Source: Arthrobacter oryzae (lineage in GTDB: Bacteria; Actinomycetota; Actinomycetes; Actinomycetales; Micrococcaceae). Taken from it: a DNA stretch of 64,000 nucleotides. The stretch covers positions 310,001-374,000 of the forward strand of contig NZ_JAUSSM010000003.1 in the NCBI RefSeq assembly GCF_030812315.1, read 5' to 3'. This document shows, in pieces, positions 16,258 to 24,918 of the stretch. Numbering within the stretch: position 1 is the stretch's first letter; each line of letters starts with the position of its first letter. A model generated the notes under the pieces. It was not told the DNA's origin. It searched no databases and worked only from the letters and a program-made list of their open reading frames with translations. A program made the position numbers and the translations under genes.

Positions 16258-16817
16258 AGCGATGCTCCCTGGCGGATCGGGGATGAATGTAGGGCGGCAC
16301 GGGCCGAATGGAAGGCTTCACGGGTGCAGAAGCTGAGGAGCGCCTGCTTATCCGGAAGGGTCACTTCTCCGGCGGGCTGGAAACCCAGCCGCGCGTTGAG
16401 GACATGGATTTTATGGTTCCGGGCGTCGGGCTCGACCACCACACGCTCCACCTTGTCCTTGGCGAAGAGCCTGGCCAGGACTGTTTCCATCACGGCGGCG
16501 GTGTAACCGGTCCGGGGCGGACCGGCGGGCGGGGCGACCAGGAGGTGCATCCCGATATCCCCCGGTTGGACGGCGTACAGGCCCGCGAGCGGCGACAGGA
16601 CCGGGAGGTACTCCTCCATCAGGAAGGCGGGGTCGCCGTCGTCGAGCCCCAGCAGGGCGTGGTGATGACCGCTGGACTGGATTTTGGAGTATTCCTCCAC
16701 AACGTCCGCCACCGTGGCGGACTGCATCCCCCAGAAGGCGGCGTACGGCCGGGTCACCCAGCTATGGAGGAGCTCAGCGTCGGCCTCCGGGTCGAAGCAA
16801 CGGAAGGTGAAACTCAT
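16254..16817 (-). CDS. desC: GNAT acyltransferase of siderophore biosynthesis
   Basis: A 187-residue GNAT protein of the IucB/DesC type. In this pathway it transfers a succinyl or acetyl group from CoA to N-hydroxycadaverine, giving the hydroxamate unit. Motifs include [16 protein letters not shown] near the N-terminus and [15 protein letters not shown] acetyl-CoA-binding residues (here [18 protein letters not shown]), with [20 protein letters not shown] in the last third. It overlaps desB and desD by four bases on each side, so all are translationally coupled. Confidence 0.9.
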   Translation of the reverse strand: MSFTFRCFDPEADAELLHSWVTRPYAAFWGMQSATVADVVEEYSKIQSSGHHHALLGLDDGDPAFLMEEYLPVLSPLAGLYAVQPGDIGMHLLVAPPAGPPRTGYTAAVMETVLARLFAKDKVERVVVEPDARNHKIHVLNARLGFQPAGEVTLPDKQALLSFCTREAFHSARAALHSSPIRQGASL

Positions 16818-18256
16818 GCGTGCACCCCCAGCGGTTCAGCGATTGCGGTTTCGCGGACCCCGGTTTCGCGGACCCCGGTTTCGCGGACCCCGGCCTGAAA
16901 CTCCGGCTGCTCCTGGACGCCGAACTGCTGGAAGGCGATGCTGCGCTCCACCGGATAGACCTCCCGCCCGCAGATCTCGCGCAGGATGCAGGAGTTGCGG
17001 TAGGCGGCCATGCCCAGGTCCGGCGTGACGAAGCCGTGGGTGTGGAGCTCGGCGTTCTGGACGAAGATCTCGCCGGGTTCGACGCCGGTGCTGTAGTTGC
17101 GCTCGACGGCGAACCTGCCGGTGCTGTCCCGGGCGATCCGTTCCTGCACGCCGGCGAGGAATTCCGGCTCGCGGTAGCCGTAGCCGGTGGCAAGCACCAC
17201 GGCTTCGGTGTCCAGCGAGTAGTCCGCTCCCTGTTCCTCGTGCCGCAGCTGCAGGGTGTGCGACCCGGATGCGGGGTCCCACGACGCCCCGGTGAGCGCC
17301 GAGTGCGTCAGCAGCCGGGTGTCCACGATCCCGGAGAGGCTCTTGGCGTACAGGAGATCGTAGATGGCGTCGATGAGCTCGGAGTTGATGCCCTTGTACA
17401 GGTTTTTCTGGCTCTTGATGAGGCCGTCACGCTGTTCCTGCGGGAGTCCATGGAAGTAGTCCACGTATTCCGGCGACGTCATTTCCAGGGTGAGCTTGGT
17501 GTACTCCAGCGGGAAGAAGCGGCCGGACCGGGTGACCCAGTTGAGCTGGTACCCGTGGACGTCGATCTCCTGCAGCAGCTCGTAGTAGATTTCCGCCGCG
17601 CTCTGGCCGCTACCCACGATGGTGATGCTCCGCTGCTTCTGCAGCTCACTCTTCCTCGACAGGTAATCGGCGTTGTGGAGGACAAGTCCCCCTCTGTCGT
17701 TGGCCGCCGCGTCGACTATTCCGTCACAGGCCGCCGGTACATACGGCGACGTTCCGGTGCCCAGCACCAGCCGCCGTGCGCGCAGCACCTCAGGCCCCGC
17801 GGGACCGTCCACGGACAGCGTGTACACGCCGCCGTCGTACGTGATCTCACGGACGTCCGTGCCGAACCGCACCGAATCGAGCTGGCCGGCCACCCACTGG
17901 CAGTACTGGTTGTACTCGGCGCGCAGCGGGTAGAAGTTCTCCCGGATGTAGAAGCGGTAGAGCCTGCCGGTCTGCTTGAGGAAGTTCAGGAACGAATACG
18001 GGGACGTGGGGTCAGCGAGCGTCACGAGGTCGGCCATAAAGGGGACCTGCAGGTGGGCCGGCTCCAGCATCATGCCGGGGTGCCAGTCGAACGAGTCGCG
18101 GCGTTCCAGGAACACCGCGTCCAGCCCCTCCACGGGCTCGGTGAGCGCGGCGAGCCCCAGGTTGAAGGGCCCGACGCCGATTCCGGCAAAGTCGTAAATG
18201 CGGGCTGCGCCTGGGGTGCCGGAGGCTGGGGTGGATGACGTGGATTGGGTGCTCAT
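16814..18256 (-). CDS. desB: Cadaverine/lysine N-hydroxylase
   Basis: A 480-residue flavin-dependent N-monooxygenase of the IucD/SidA/PvdA family, which hydroxylates the terminal amine using NADPH and oxygen. It has the FAD motif ([16 protein letters not shown]), the NADPH motif ([18 protein letters not shown]) and the ATGY motif ([14 protein letters not shown]). In context the substrate should be cadaverine from DesA. The far C-terminus contains three tandem copies of a five-residue unit (GVRET), encoded by a 15-bp repeat. It overlaps desA and desC by four bases. Confidence 0.93.
   Translation of the reverse strand: MSTQSTSSTPASGTPGAARIYDFAGIGVGPFNLGLAALTEPVEGLDAVFLERRDSFDWHPGMMLEPAHLQVPFMADLVTLADPTSPYSFLNFLKQTGRLYRFYIRENFYPLRAEYNQYCQWVAGQLDSVRFGTDVREITYDGGVYTLSVDGPAGPEVLRARRLVLGTGTSPYVPAACDGIVDAAANDRGGLVLHNADYLSRKSELQKQRSITIVGSGQSAAEIYYELLQEIDVHGYQLNWVTRSGRFFPLEYTKLTLEMTSPEYVDYFHGLPQEQRDGLIKSQKNLYKGINSELIDAIYDLLYAKSLSGIVDTRLLTHSALTGASWDPASGSHTLQLRHEEQGADYSLDTEAVVLATGYGYREPEFLAGVQERIARDSTGRFAVERNYSTGVEPGEIFVQNAELHTHGFVTPDLGMAAYRNSCILREICGREVYPVERSIAFQQFGVQEQPEFQAGVRETGVRETGVRETAIAEPLGVHA
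16847..16891 (-). repeat. Three tandem 15-bp repeats at the 3' end of desB
   Basis: GGTTTCGCGGACCCC occurs three times head to tail at 16847-16861, 16862-16876 and 16877-16891. It is in frame and encodes repeated GVRET units a few residues before the hydroxylase C-terminus, beyond the conserved fold. Identity of the copies suggests recent slippage; copy number may vary between strains. Confidence 0.9.
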
Positions 18257-19842
18257 GCTGCGGCCTCCTGCCCGGCGAGCAGCGCTGCGCCGGTGCTGCG
18301 GAGCAGGCTGATGATCGCGCCGATGTCTTCGGGCGTGGCCTCGGCGTTCAGCAGCGTGAATTTCAGGTAGTGCCTTCCGGCCACTTTGGTGCCTGCAACC
18401 ACGGCATCTCCCGAGGCAAACACGGCTGCCCTGATCGCGGGATTGAGGGTGTCCGCAGCATCCTCGTCGAGGCGGGTCCCGTCCGCCAGGACCGGGCGGT
18501 AGCGGAATACCAGCGTGCTGAGCTGCGGTTTGGCAACGAGCTCAAAGTCGGGGTCCGCGTCCAGTGCCTGCCCGGTGCGGGCGGCAAGGTCGATCGCTTC
18601 GTCCAGCAGGGCACCCACCGCGTCCGCTCCCATGATCCGCAGCGTAAGCCAGAGCTTGAGGGCGTCAAAGCGGCGCGTGGTCTGGATGCTCTTGTCCACT
18701 TGGTTGGGGATGTCCGCCAGCGCGGCGCTCTCCGGGTTCAGGTAGTCCGCGTAGTACGTCACGTGCCGCAGCATGGCCTTGTCCCGCACCAGCAGTGCGC
18801 TGGAGCTCACGGGCTGGAAGAACGTCTTGTGGTAATCGACCGTGACCGAATCGGCCAGCCGGATTCCATCCAGGCGGTGTCCGTAGCGGCCGGAGACCAT
18901 CAGCCCGCCGCCGTACGCGGCATCCACGTGGAACCATGCGCCGTAGGCCTTGGCGAGCGCTGCGAGCTCAGCGAGCGGGTCCACCGCGCCGAAGTCGGTT
19001 GTCCCGGCGGTTCCCACCACGGCCATCGGGACAAGCCCGGAACTGGCGGTCTCCGCGAGCGCGGCGGCCAGGGCGGCGGGGTCCACGCGGTGGTCCGGCC
19101 CGTACGCGACCGGCACGACTGCGTCGTAGCCCAGCCCCAGCATGGAGGCGGACTTGCGGATGCTGAAGTGGCTGTCCTCGGAGGCGAAGATCCGCAGTTT
19201 GTCCAGCAGGCCGGGGAGCCGGAGGGTTTCATTGCCGGGAAGCTTCCGCAGCCCGGCGACCGCGTGGTTGCGTGCGATGAGGAGCGCCTGGAAGTTGGAC
19301 TGGCTGCCACCGGATGTGAAGACGCCGTCCGCAGCGTCGCCGAGGGACAGCCGCGCTGCCGTCCAGTCGATGAGCCGGCGCTCGATCATGGTGGCGCCGG
19401 CACTCTGGTCCCAGGTGTCCATGGACGAATTCACTGCGGAGAGGATGCTCTCCCCCACCAGCGCCGGGATGACCACGGGGCAGTTCAGGTGGGCGGCGTA
19501 CTTCGCGTCGTGGAAGTAGACGGCGTCCTGCAGGTAAACCTCTTCGAGTTCCGCCAGGGCGGCAGCGGTGTCCGGCAGCGGGCGGTCCAGGTCAACGGCG
19601 CCGACGCGTGCTTTGAGTTCCTCGGGCCCGACGCCGGTAAACGGCTTAGTGGTCCGCTCCAGCTTGGTGGCCACGGCATTAACGCCCTGGAGCACCTGCG
19701 CCACGTAGCGGGGTGCGTTGCGGGAGTTGAAGAGGTGGTTGGTGGCGGAGAGGGCAAGTTCCACCCGGGAGCCGAAATCATGCCCGGCAGTCGGGGCAGG
19801 CAGGTCCAGGATCTCATCATCCACACGGGGCAACAGCGTCAC
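18253..19842 (-). CDS. desA: PLP-dependent lysine decarboxylase
   Basis: A 529-residue group II PLP-dependent decarboxylase (aromatic-amino-acid/glutamate decarboxylase fold), which as DesA converts lysine to cadaverine to start the siderophore. The PLP Lys lies in [18 protein letters not shown]. Other signatures are [16 protein letters not shown] and [17 protein letters not shown]. The start is GTG 19842 with AAAGGA upstream. It is the first gene of desABCD, and a DtxR-type box lies about 45 bases upstream of the start, so iron-dependent repression is expected. Confidence 0.93.
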   Translation of the reverse strand: MTLLPRVDDEILDLPAPTAGHDFGSRVELALSATNHLFNSRNAPRYVAQVLQGVNAVATKLERTTKPFTGVGPEELKARVGAVDLDRPLPDTAAALAELEEVYLQDAVYFHDAKYAAHLNCPVVIPALVGESILSAVNSSMDTWDQSAGATMIERRLIDWTAARLSLGDAADGVFTSGGSQSNFQALLIARNHAVAGLRKLPGNETLRLPGLLDKLRIFASEDSHFSIRKSASMLGLGYDAVVPVAYGPDHRVDPAALAAALAETASSGLVPMAVVGTAGTTDFGAVDPLAELAALAKAYGAWFHVDAAYGGGLMVSGRYGHRLDGIRLADSVTVDYHKTFFQPVSSSALLVRDKAMLRHVTYYADYLNPESAALADIPNQVDKSIQTTRRFDALKLWLTLRIMGADAVGALLDEAIDLAARTGQALDADPDFELVAKPQLSTLVFRYRPVLADGTRLDEDAADTLNPAIRAAVFASGDAVVAGTKVAGRHYLKFTLLNAEATPEDIGAIISLLRSTGAALLAGQEAAA

Positions 19843-19884
19843 AGGTTTTCCTTTGGTAAGCGGTTTGGGGGCGCGCTAACGTAG

Positions 19885-19903
19885 CAAGGCTAGCCTTACT
19901 TAG
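19885..19903 (-). promoter_or_regulatory. DtxR/IdeR-type iron box upstream of desA
   Basis: CAAGGCTAGCCTTACTTAG matches the actinobacterial DtxR/IdeR consensus TTAGGTTAGCCTAACCTAA at 13 of 19 positions by eye. It is centred on the palindrome AAGGCTAGCCTT and lies about 45 bases before the desA GTG. Iron-loaded DtxR-type repressors bind such sites next to siderophore genes. Two regions of AT-rich sequence beside it could hold the promoter. Confidence 0.8.
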
Positions 19904-20024
19904 GGGAACCTTTTAGTCAAACTTTTGTGAGCTAATTGATAAATTGGCGGAAATCCGGGTTTTTTGCGGCTCAAAGGAACGTCATTGACTGTCGCCCGGG
20001 CTTGGACTGAGGCACAATATGCGG

Positions 20025-20456
20025 CTACTGGGGGGCGGTGGCCTCTGACTTGCGGCGGCAGAGCAGCGTCCACCGGTTCCCGTCGTCCTCCTTGGCATAG
20101 GAAAACTGGTCCAGGGCCACCTTGGCGAGGGCAAGCCCGCGCCCGCTCGCGGACAGGTCGTCCGGCAGTTCGGCCCCGGACAGGTCTATCCCGGCCGGCC
20201 TGGCGTTGTCCGTGAACTCTGCATAGAGCCGCTCCGGTTGGCACTCCAGCGCGAGCACGAACTGCACAGGGTCGGCGCTGGCCGGCCGCGAGTGCTCAAT
20301 GATGTTGGACGCCACCTCAATCAGTGCAGTCTCGAACCTGATGCGGTCCATCAGCTCGATCCCGGGTTCGCCTTCCCAGAGCTCCCCGAGCAGGTCATGG
20401 ACCAGTTCCAGGCTTTCGGGAACGGCCGCGGCACGGAGGCTGAACCGGCTGCCCAT
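20025..20456 (-). CDS. RsbW-like ATP-binding (HATPase) regulatory protein
   Basis: A 143-residue GHKL-type ATPase resembling anti-sigma factor kinases such as RsbW and SpoIIAB. The N-box is visible (ETALIEVASNIIEHS, with the catalytic Glu and metal-binding Asn), then FTDNARPAGID in place of the usual DxGxG, and the G2-like ASGRGLALAKVALDQF. ATG 20456 overlaps the stop of the STAS gene by one base (TGATG), so the two are made together. The likely job is to phosphorylate the adjacent STAS protein in a partner switch. The altered G1 box means activity is not certain. No sigma factor is encoded nearby. Confidence 0.85.
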   Translation of the reverse strand: MGSRFSLRAAAVPESLELVHDLLGELWEGEPGIELMDRIRFETALIEVASNIIEHSRPASADPVQFVLALECQPERLYAEFTDNARPAGIDLSGAELPDDLSASGRGLALAKVALDQFSYAKEDDGNRWTLLCRRKSEATAPQ

Positions 20457-20785
20457 CAATAGGCCCCGTCCACGGAGGACACCGGCTGCAGCACTTTGTT
20501 GAGATTGGTCATTTCGAGGACCGCGGTGATCTGCGCCGTGGGGTTGGCCAGCCGAAGGTCGCCGCCCGCCTGCCGGGTCTTTTTCAGGCCCGTAATCAGG
20601 GCGCCCAGACCGGACGAGTCAATGAAATCAGTACCGGCCAGGTCAACCACCAGCCGGACCGTGCCGTCACTGATGAGCGCATCGATGTTGGCGCCGAGGT
20701 GCGGCGCCGAGACCATGTTGAGCCGGCCGACGGGCCGGATCACGCCCACTCCGTTGGCCAGGGTCTCGTTGTTGAATTCGATCAC
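20456..20785 (-). CDS. STAS-domain anti-sigma factor antagonist
   Basis: A 109-residue single STAS domain like RsbV/SpoIIAA. The phosphorylation motif is intact: FIDSSGLGAL, with Ser57 directly after Asp56 in the position phosphorylated in SpoIIAA. It overlaps the glycosyltransferase gene upstream by four bases and the ATPase gene downstream by one, forming a tight three-gene unit. It is expected to bind and release the ATPase depending on phosphorylation. What the released partner controls is open; the glycosyltransferase is the obvious candidate output by context. Confidence 0.9.
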   Translation of the reverse strand: MIEFNNETLANGVGVIRPVGRLNMVSAPHLGANIDALISDGTVRLVVDLAGTDFIDSSGLGALITGLKKTRQAGGDLRLANPTAQITAVLEMTNLNKVLQPVSSVDGAY

Positions 20786-22752
20786 GGATTTCCTTCTTTC
20801 TTTTGGGTGCTGTCCAGCCAGGCATCGTAGCCGGGGTAGCGAACAGCCTGGATGACCACGCTGAAGATCAGCAGGTCAAAGGCTATCCACACAAAATTGA
20901 CGGAGCTGCCCAGGAGGTCCCCCTGGCCCAGCAATAAACGGACGACGCCCACCACAGCCGCCAGCACCAGGACGGCCATGGCGACCAGCTGGGGCCGGAC
21001 CAGGTGCCAGGGCAGCCGCTTGCGTGCCTGCAGCGTCTTGGGCGTGACCCGGAAATCCAGGTCCCGGCCCAGGAACACGTTCCCGAACGCCGAGGTGACG
21101 GACTTGATCCATGTGGGGAACAGGGCAAGCGAGTACTGCTGGCCGCGCCACGTCGTCACGCCCCGCCCCACCACGAGGAACAGGATCTGGTTGACCACCA
21201 GGAAGGGGATGAGCCGGAGGAAGAACTCGTTGCTCAGCGACTGCACGGGCAGGATCCCCAGGATGAGATAGATGACAGGGGCCGCGATATAGGCCACGGC
21301 CGCGAAGCCGGCGAGATAGCTCCACATGGTTGCCAGGTACATCAGCCGCTGGGCCAGGCTCAGCCCCTTTTGCAGCACTGGGTTCTCCCGGAACATGACC
21401 TGCATGGTGCCCTGCGCCCACCGGAGCCGCTGGGTCAGCATCGAATCAAGGTCCTCCGGAGCCAGGCCGTCAGCCAGCTTTTCGTGGTGGTAGGCCGATT
21501 CCCAGCCGAGGGAATGCAGCCGCATGCACGTGGCCATGTCCTCGGTGACAGAGATAGTGGCGAGCGGCATGACGGCCTGCGCTTCGCCGGCCTTCTCGGC
21601 ATTGACGGAGTCGATCAGCACGCGGACGGTTTCCACCGCTCCCAGCGGGGACCAGTCCCGTTGCGACAGCCTGTCCAGCGCAACCTCGTCGACGATGGCG
21701 AGTGAACCGTCCACGTCAATGGTCCGGGACAGCCCCTCAATGGAGTTCAGCTCTGCGTGCAGCGCCACGAAGTCTTCCGCCACCAGGTTCCGTGCCACTG
21801 TGTCCACCCGCGCCTGGAACCGGTAAGTGACGTCAGCAATGGCCCGCCCCTCGCTGAGCTCCCGCCGGACCTGACGGAGGTCCGCCGCTACCGTGGACAA
21901 GGCGGCTGCCAGCCGTTCCTGCCCGGGGCCAAGCTGGCGCCTCGCTTTGGCCACCACCTTGTCCGCTGTCCGTAGCGCCTTGTTCAGCGCCAGCTCGGTT
22001 TCCGAGACGTACCGCATAACGCCCAGCTGCATCAGCGCTTCCCGGCGGATGATCGCGTTTGAGCCGCAGAAGAAGGCGGCGTTCCAGCCGTCCTTCCCCT
22101 GCTGGATGGGCCCGTAGAACAGTGGCGCCTGGCTGCCCAGCGGATCGTGCGGCGGGACATTCACGAACACCTGGGGTGTTTGCACCAAGGCCATCCTGCG
22201 GTTGTTGAAATAGCCGAGGGTGTGGTCAAGGATCCTGGGATCAGGTATTTGGTCGGCATCCAGGATCAGCATGAACTCGCCGTCGGTGGCGAGCAACGCG
22301 TTGTTGAGGTTGCCTGCCTTGGCGTGGCGCGGCCGGTTTGCCCAGTCCTCAGACCGGGTGATCCAGCCGATGCCCTCGGCTTCAGCGATGGCCCGCAGTT
22401 CCGCCCGGTTCCCGTCGTCGAGGATCCAGGTCCTGTGCGGGTACTCGATACTCCTGGCCGCCCGCGCCGTTCCCATCACGAGGTCCAACGGCTCGTTGTA
22501 CGTTGTGACGAACACGTCCACCGTCAGGCCGGGAGGCGGTGGCGGCGGAGTCTCGCGTTCCCTGTAGCGCCACATGGTGACGCCGAACAACAGGGAGTCC
22601 AGCAGGGAGTACGTCTCGGCCAGGACAAGCGGCACGGCGATCCACCAGGCGTCCCAGCTGATGGAAACCATCCAGCGCCAAATGATGTAGTTCAGGCCCA
22701 GGATGGCCGTTGCCAGGACAATCAGCCGGATGGCAAGCTGCCGCGATGTCAT
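20782..22752 (-). CDS. Cellulose-synthase-like family 2 glycosyltransferase with an insert
   Basis: A 656-residue processive-type GT2 of the cellulose synthase family, a membrane polysaccharide synthase. N-terminal TM helices lie at about 6-60. The GT-A core has LDDG (111-114), LDADQ (164-168), SVTEDM (401-406) and QRLRW (441-445), the set needed for processive glucan-type synthesis. TM helices follow at about 470-530 and 588-640. Residues about 247-400 form an extra, mainly helical block between the acceptor-site strand and the TED motif, where the family normally has only a short link. There is no PilZ domain, so cyclic di-GMP control by that route is absent. ATG 22752 is preferred over TTG 22827. 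Confidence 0.88.
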   Translation of the reverse strand: MTSRQLAIRLIVLATAILGLNYIIWRWMVSISWDAWWIAVPLVLAETYSLLDSLLFGVTMWRYRERETPPPPPPGLTVDVFVTTYNEPLDLVMGTARAARSIEYPHRTWILDDGNRAELRAIAEAEGIGWITRSEDWANRPRHAKAGNLNNALLATDGEFMLILDADQIPDPRILDHTLGYFNNRRMALVQTPQVFVNVPPHDPLGSQAPLFYGPIQQGKDGWNAAFFCGSNAIIRREALMQLGVMRYVSETELALNKALRTADKVVAKARRQLGPGQERLAAALSTVAADLRQVRRELSEGRAIADVTYRFQARVDTVARNLVAEDFVALHAELNSIEGLSRTIDVDGSLAIVDEVALDRLSQRDWSPLGAVETVRVLIDSVNAEKAGEAQAVMPLATISVTEDMATCMRLHSLGWESAYHHEKLADGLAPEDLDSMLTQRLRWAQGTMQVMFRENPVLQKGLSLAQRLMYLATMWSYLAGFAAVAYIAAPVIYLILGILPVQSLSNEFFLRLIPFLVVNQILFLVVGRGVTTWRGQQYSLALFPTWIKSVTSAFGNVFLGRDLDFRVTPKTLQARKRLPWHLVRPQLVAMAVLVLAAVVGVVRLLLGQGDLLGSSVNFVWIAFDLLIFSVVIQAVRYPGYDAWLDSTQKKEGNP

Positions 22753-22930
22753 TGCCCGGCTGTCCCCCTGGATCCTGGTCGGTTCGGTCAGCCGCCCGGT
22801 GGGGATCCGGCTCCAAAGTGAGACCAAGGAAGCGGAAAAGACGGACTGTCCTGAGTCAGTCCAACCTTATCCGCCCGCCACGGAAACGGCTAAGGGGCGG
22901 AGTGGCATGAGCCATGAAAGGCCCGGGCCG

Positions 22931-23614
22931 TCAGCTTGCGGCGACCTCCTCCTGCGACGGGCCGTCAGGCTCCGTGAGGTGCCGCTGGTGGAGCTCCTCC
23001 GCGGCCAGTTCGTACCACGTGTGGGCACCGAACGACGGGTTGCGCGTGTCCAAATGCCTGTACAGGGCATCGGCCAGTTTGCTGAGGGCATCATCTGACA
23101 TGGCCCGGACCGTGGAGGCGGGATCCATGTTCCCTTCGAGGTATTCGGACAGTTCCAGGCCATTGATGGTGCGCTGTTCCCCGGCGGCGGCCAGGACTCC
23201 GTCGGGATCGGGCCCGGGCGTTGTTTCGCCGTCCAGCAGCGCGTTGATCTCGCCGTCCAGTGCGGCCTCTTCGCCGCCTGCCAGTCCGGCGTGCTCAAGG
23301 CAGATGGGCAATTCCGCAGGCTCGGCAAGTTTGAGGCGGAATGCCTCGGAGTCGCTCGCCCCGGTCTTGGGCTTCCTGCTGCCTTCCGCCGCGAGTCCGG
23401 CGATGTGGCGCAGGTACATCAGCACTTCGGGGTCCAGATGGGACGCGCCGTGGAGGTCTACGGTGATGTCCTGCTCCGGGGAGAGCCGGCGGCCGCGGCG
23501 CATGATGTGCAGCAGCACGGGGTAATTGGCCTGGGTCAGGCAGCCGGTGACTTCAAGTGTTACCCGTCCGGGATCAACATCCACACGGACCAGCACACGC
23601 AGTTTATGGTTCAA
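22931..23614 (-). CDS. STAS-like protein of unknown function
   Basis: A protein of about 227 residues. Residues 1-75 look like a degenerate STAS domain (RVTLEVTGCLTQANYPVLLH, then ITVDLHGASHLDPEVLMYL) with no Ser at the usual phosphorylation place; His-Leu-Asp replaces the DSS motif. The rest is acidic and poorly conserved in appearance, with a C-terminal helical part (SDDALSKLADALYRHLDTRN). The start is unsure: TTG 23614 has GGGAGA six bases upstream, while the frame is open to TTG 23638. It lies 178 bases upstream of the glycosyltransferase on the same strand, so it may belong to the same regulatory unit. Confidence 0.65.
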   Translation of the reverse strand: MNHKLRVLVRVDVDPGRVTLEVTGCLTQANYPVLLHIMRRGRRLSPEQDITVDLHGASHLDPEVLMYLRHIAGLAAEGSRKPKTGASDSEAFRLKLAEPAELPICLEHAGLAGGEEAALDGEINALLDGETTPGPDPDGVLAAAGEQRTINGLELSEYLEGNMDPASTVRAMSDDALSKLADALYRHLDTRNPSFGAHTWYELAAEELHQRHLTEPDGPSQEEVAAS

Positions 23615-23743
23615 GGCTTCTCCCACAGAGACTTCCAAGAGCCGGCTTCATAACTCACGTAAACCATACGAAATTGTTGCCAGCGCCACAAGCCGCCCTC
23701 ACAGCCCCGGTCCATCAGCCCTAGCCAGACCTGGACTTGGGAT

Positions 23744-24481
23744 ATGAACGAGATCACGCTGGACGCATCCGTGGCCGCACAGCTGCAGGATCTGGTTATC
23801 AGCAGTAATGATGTCAATAGCTTCCTTGCGGAGCTCTGCGAGCTTTCCGCTGTTTCGCTTTCGGACGCCCTCGGCCACGAAGTGTCCTGCGCGGTCACCC
23901 TTAGCCGGCACCACAGGACCACCACGGCGGCATGGAGCAACCCGCAAGCCCGGCTCTTTGACGAGATCCAGCACAGTTTCGGCGAGGGACCCTGCCTCCA
24001 CGCGATGACCACAGGCACCACGGTGCTAATCCGGGACACGCGCACCGACACCCGGTGGCCCGAATATGGCCTGGCGATTGCCACCCAGGGACAGCTCAGC
24101 GTGCTGGGTGTGCCGCTCACGCTGGACGCAGGCGCTGCCGCAGCGCTGAACGTTTTTGCTCCGATCCCGGACGTCTTCGATGCCGCCGCGATCCAAAAGG
24201 CCGAGCTGTTCGCTTGCCACGCTGAAAAGGCACTCCGCCTTGCGGTGCGGATCGGCGTCCGGCAGCAGCCGGCCGAGGACCTGCGGTCAGCCATGGAATC
24301 CCGCACTGCCATAGACCTTGCGGCCGGCATCATCATGGGGCAGAACCGGTGCTCGCAGGCAGAAGGAATGGCCATCCTCACCAAGGCTTCCAGCGGCCGG
24401 AACCAGAAGCTCCGGGATGTCGCGGAAAAGCTGGTGGCATCATTCGCCGCCGCGGGATCCGCCACTCACTTCGACGATTAG
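23744..24481 (+). CDS. GAF and ANTAR domain regulator
   Basis: A 245-residue sensor-effector protein. An N-terminal GAF domain (about 20-165; FGEGPCLHAMTTGTTVLIRD and LSVLGVPLTL) should bind a small ligand. A C-terminal ANTAR domain (about 180-238; ESRTAIDLAAGIIMGQNRCS, then AEGMAILTKAS) should bind RNA hairpins and prevent transcription termination. Such GAF-ANTAR proteins are common and often multicopy in actinobacteria. It is divergent from the STAS-like gene across about 130 bases. Its RNA targets cannot be told from the window. Confidence 0.9.
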   Translation: MNEITLDASVAAQLQDLVISSNDVNSFLAELCELSAVSLSDALGHEVSCAVTLSRHHRTTTAAWSNPQARLFDEIQHSFGEGPCLHAMTTGTTVLIRDTRTDTRWPEYGLAIATQGQLSVLGVPLTLDAGAAAALNVFAPIPDVFDAAAIQKAELFACHAEKALRLAVRIGVRQQPAEDLRSAMESRTAIDLAAGIIMGQNRCSQAEGMAILTKASSGRNQKLRDVAEKLVASFAAAGSATHFDD

Positions 24482-24498
24482 TTCACTACCGGGTTCGA

Positions 24499-24571
24499 CT
24501 GACAGGCTGCCAGACGACAGGCTGCCAGGGCGCCGGCCCGTTGACTATGAAGCGCCGTTGACTACGAAGCG
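24499..24571. repeat. Two adjacent short tandem duplications after the GNAT stop
   Basis: A 15-bp unit containing GACAGGCTGCCAG appears twice (24499-24513 and 24514-24528, first two bases differing), and a 17-bp unit CCGTTGACTATGAAGCG appears at 24538-24554 and, with one change, 24555-24571. The second 17-bp copy includes the GNAT stop codon, so the end of that gene is repeated just beyond itself. Confidence 0.85.
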
Positions 24572-24918
24572 GTCACTTCGTCCGTGGGCGGCTGTTCCGG
24601 CCAGTCAATGAACTGGTCGTAGGCGTCGTGCTTCTTCAGATAGGCGTAAATGAAGGGGCAATGCGGGATGATCCGCTTCCCTGAAGACACCACGTCATCC
24701 AAGGCGAAATGTGCCAGCACCTTTGCCAGCCCCTGGCCTTTGAAATCCTCCGCGGTGTCCGTGTGGATGAAGTCCACGTGCCCGGGTCTGTCCATAAAGC
24801 GCGACTGAACCGCCAGTTTGCCGCCCACGCGCAGTTCGTAGCGGTGGAGGTCGTCATTGCGGATGGTAGTGACGTCCGGGCTGAACGTGTCTTCAGTGGA
24901 TACCGTGTTCTCCGTCAT
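24562..24918 (-). CDS. GNAT-type N-acetyltransferase (NATD1/YjdJ-like)
   Basis: A 118-residue compact GNAT-like protein. The short acetyl-CoA-binding core is clear: HTDTAEDFKGQGLAKVLAHF, followed by IPHCPFIYAYLKKH. This belongs to the small single-domain branch that includes YjdJ and eukaryotic NATD1, of unknown substrate. The frame continues open far upstream, but ATG 24918 gives the full domain and overlaps the acyltransferase stop by four bases (ATGA), pointing to translational coupling with it. Confidence 0.85.
   Translation of the reverse strand: MTENTVSTEDTFSPDVTTIRNDDLHRYELRVGGKLAVQSRFMDRPGHVDFIHTDTAEDFKGQGLAKVLAHFALDDVVSSGKRIIPHCPFIYAYLKKHDAYDQFIDWPEQPPTDEVTAS

Noticed and set aside
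16847..16891. CRISPR-like array
   Set aside because: Repeats are 15 bp, directly abutting, without spacers and in coding frame, so this is a coding tandem repeat.
14542..19884. Long plus-strand frames across the siderophore operon
   Set aside because: The minus strand holds four coupled genes with all expected motifs; the plus-strand frames are compositional shadows.
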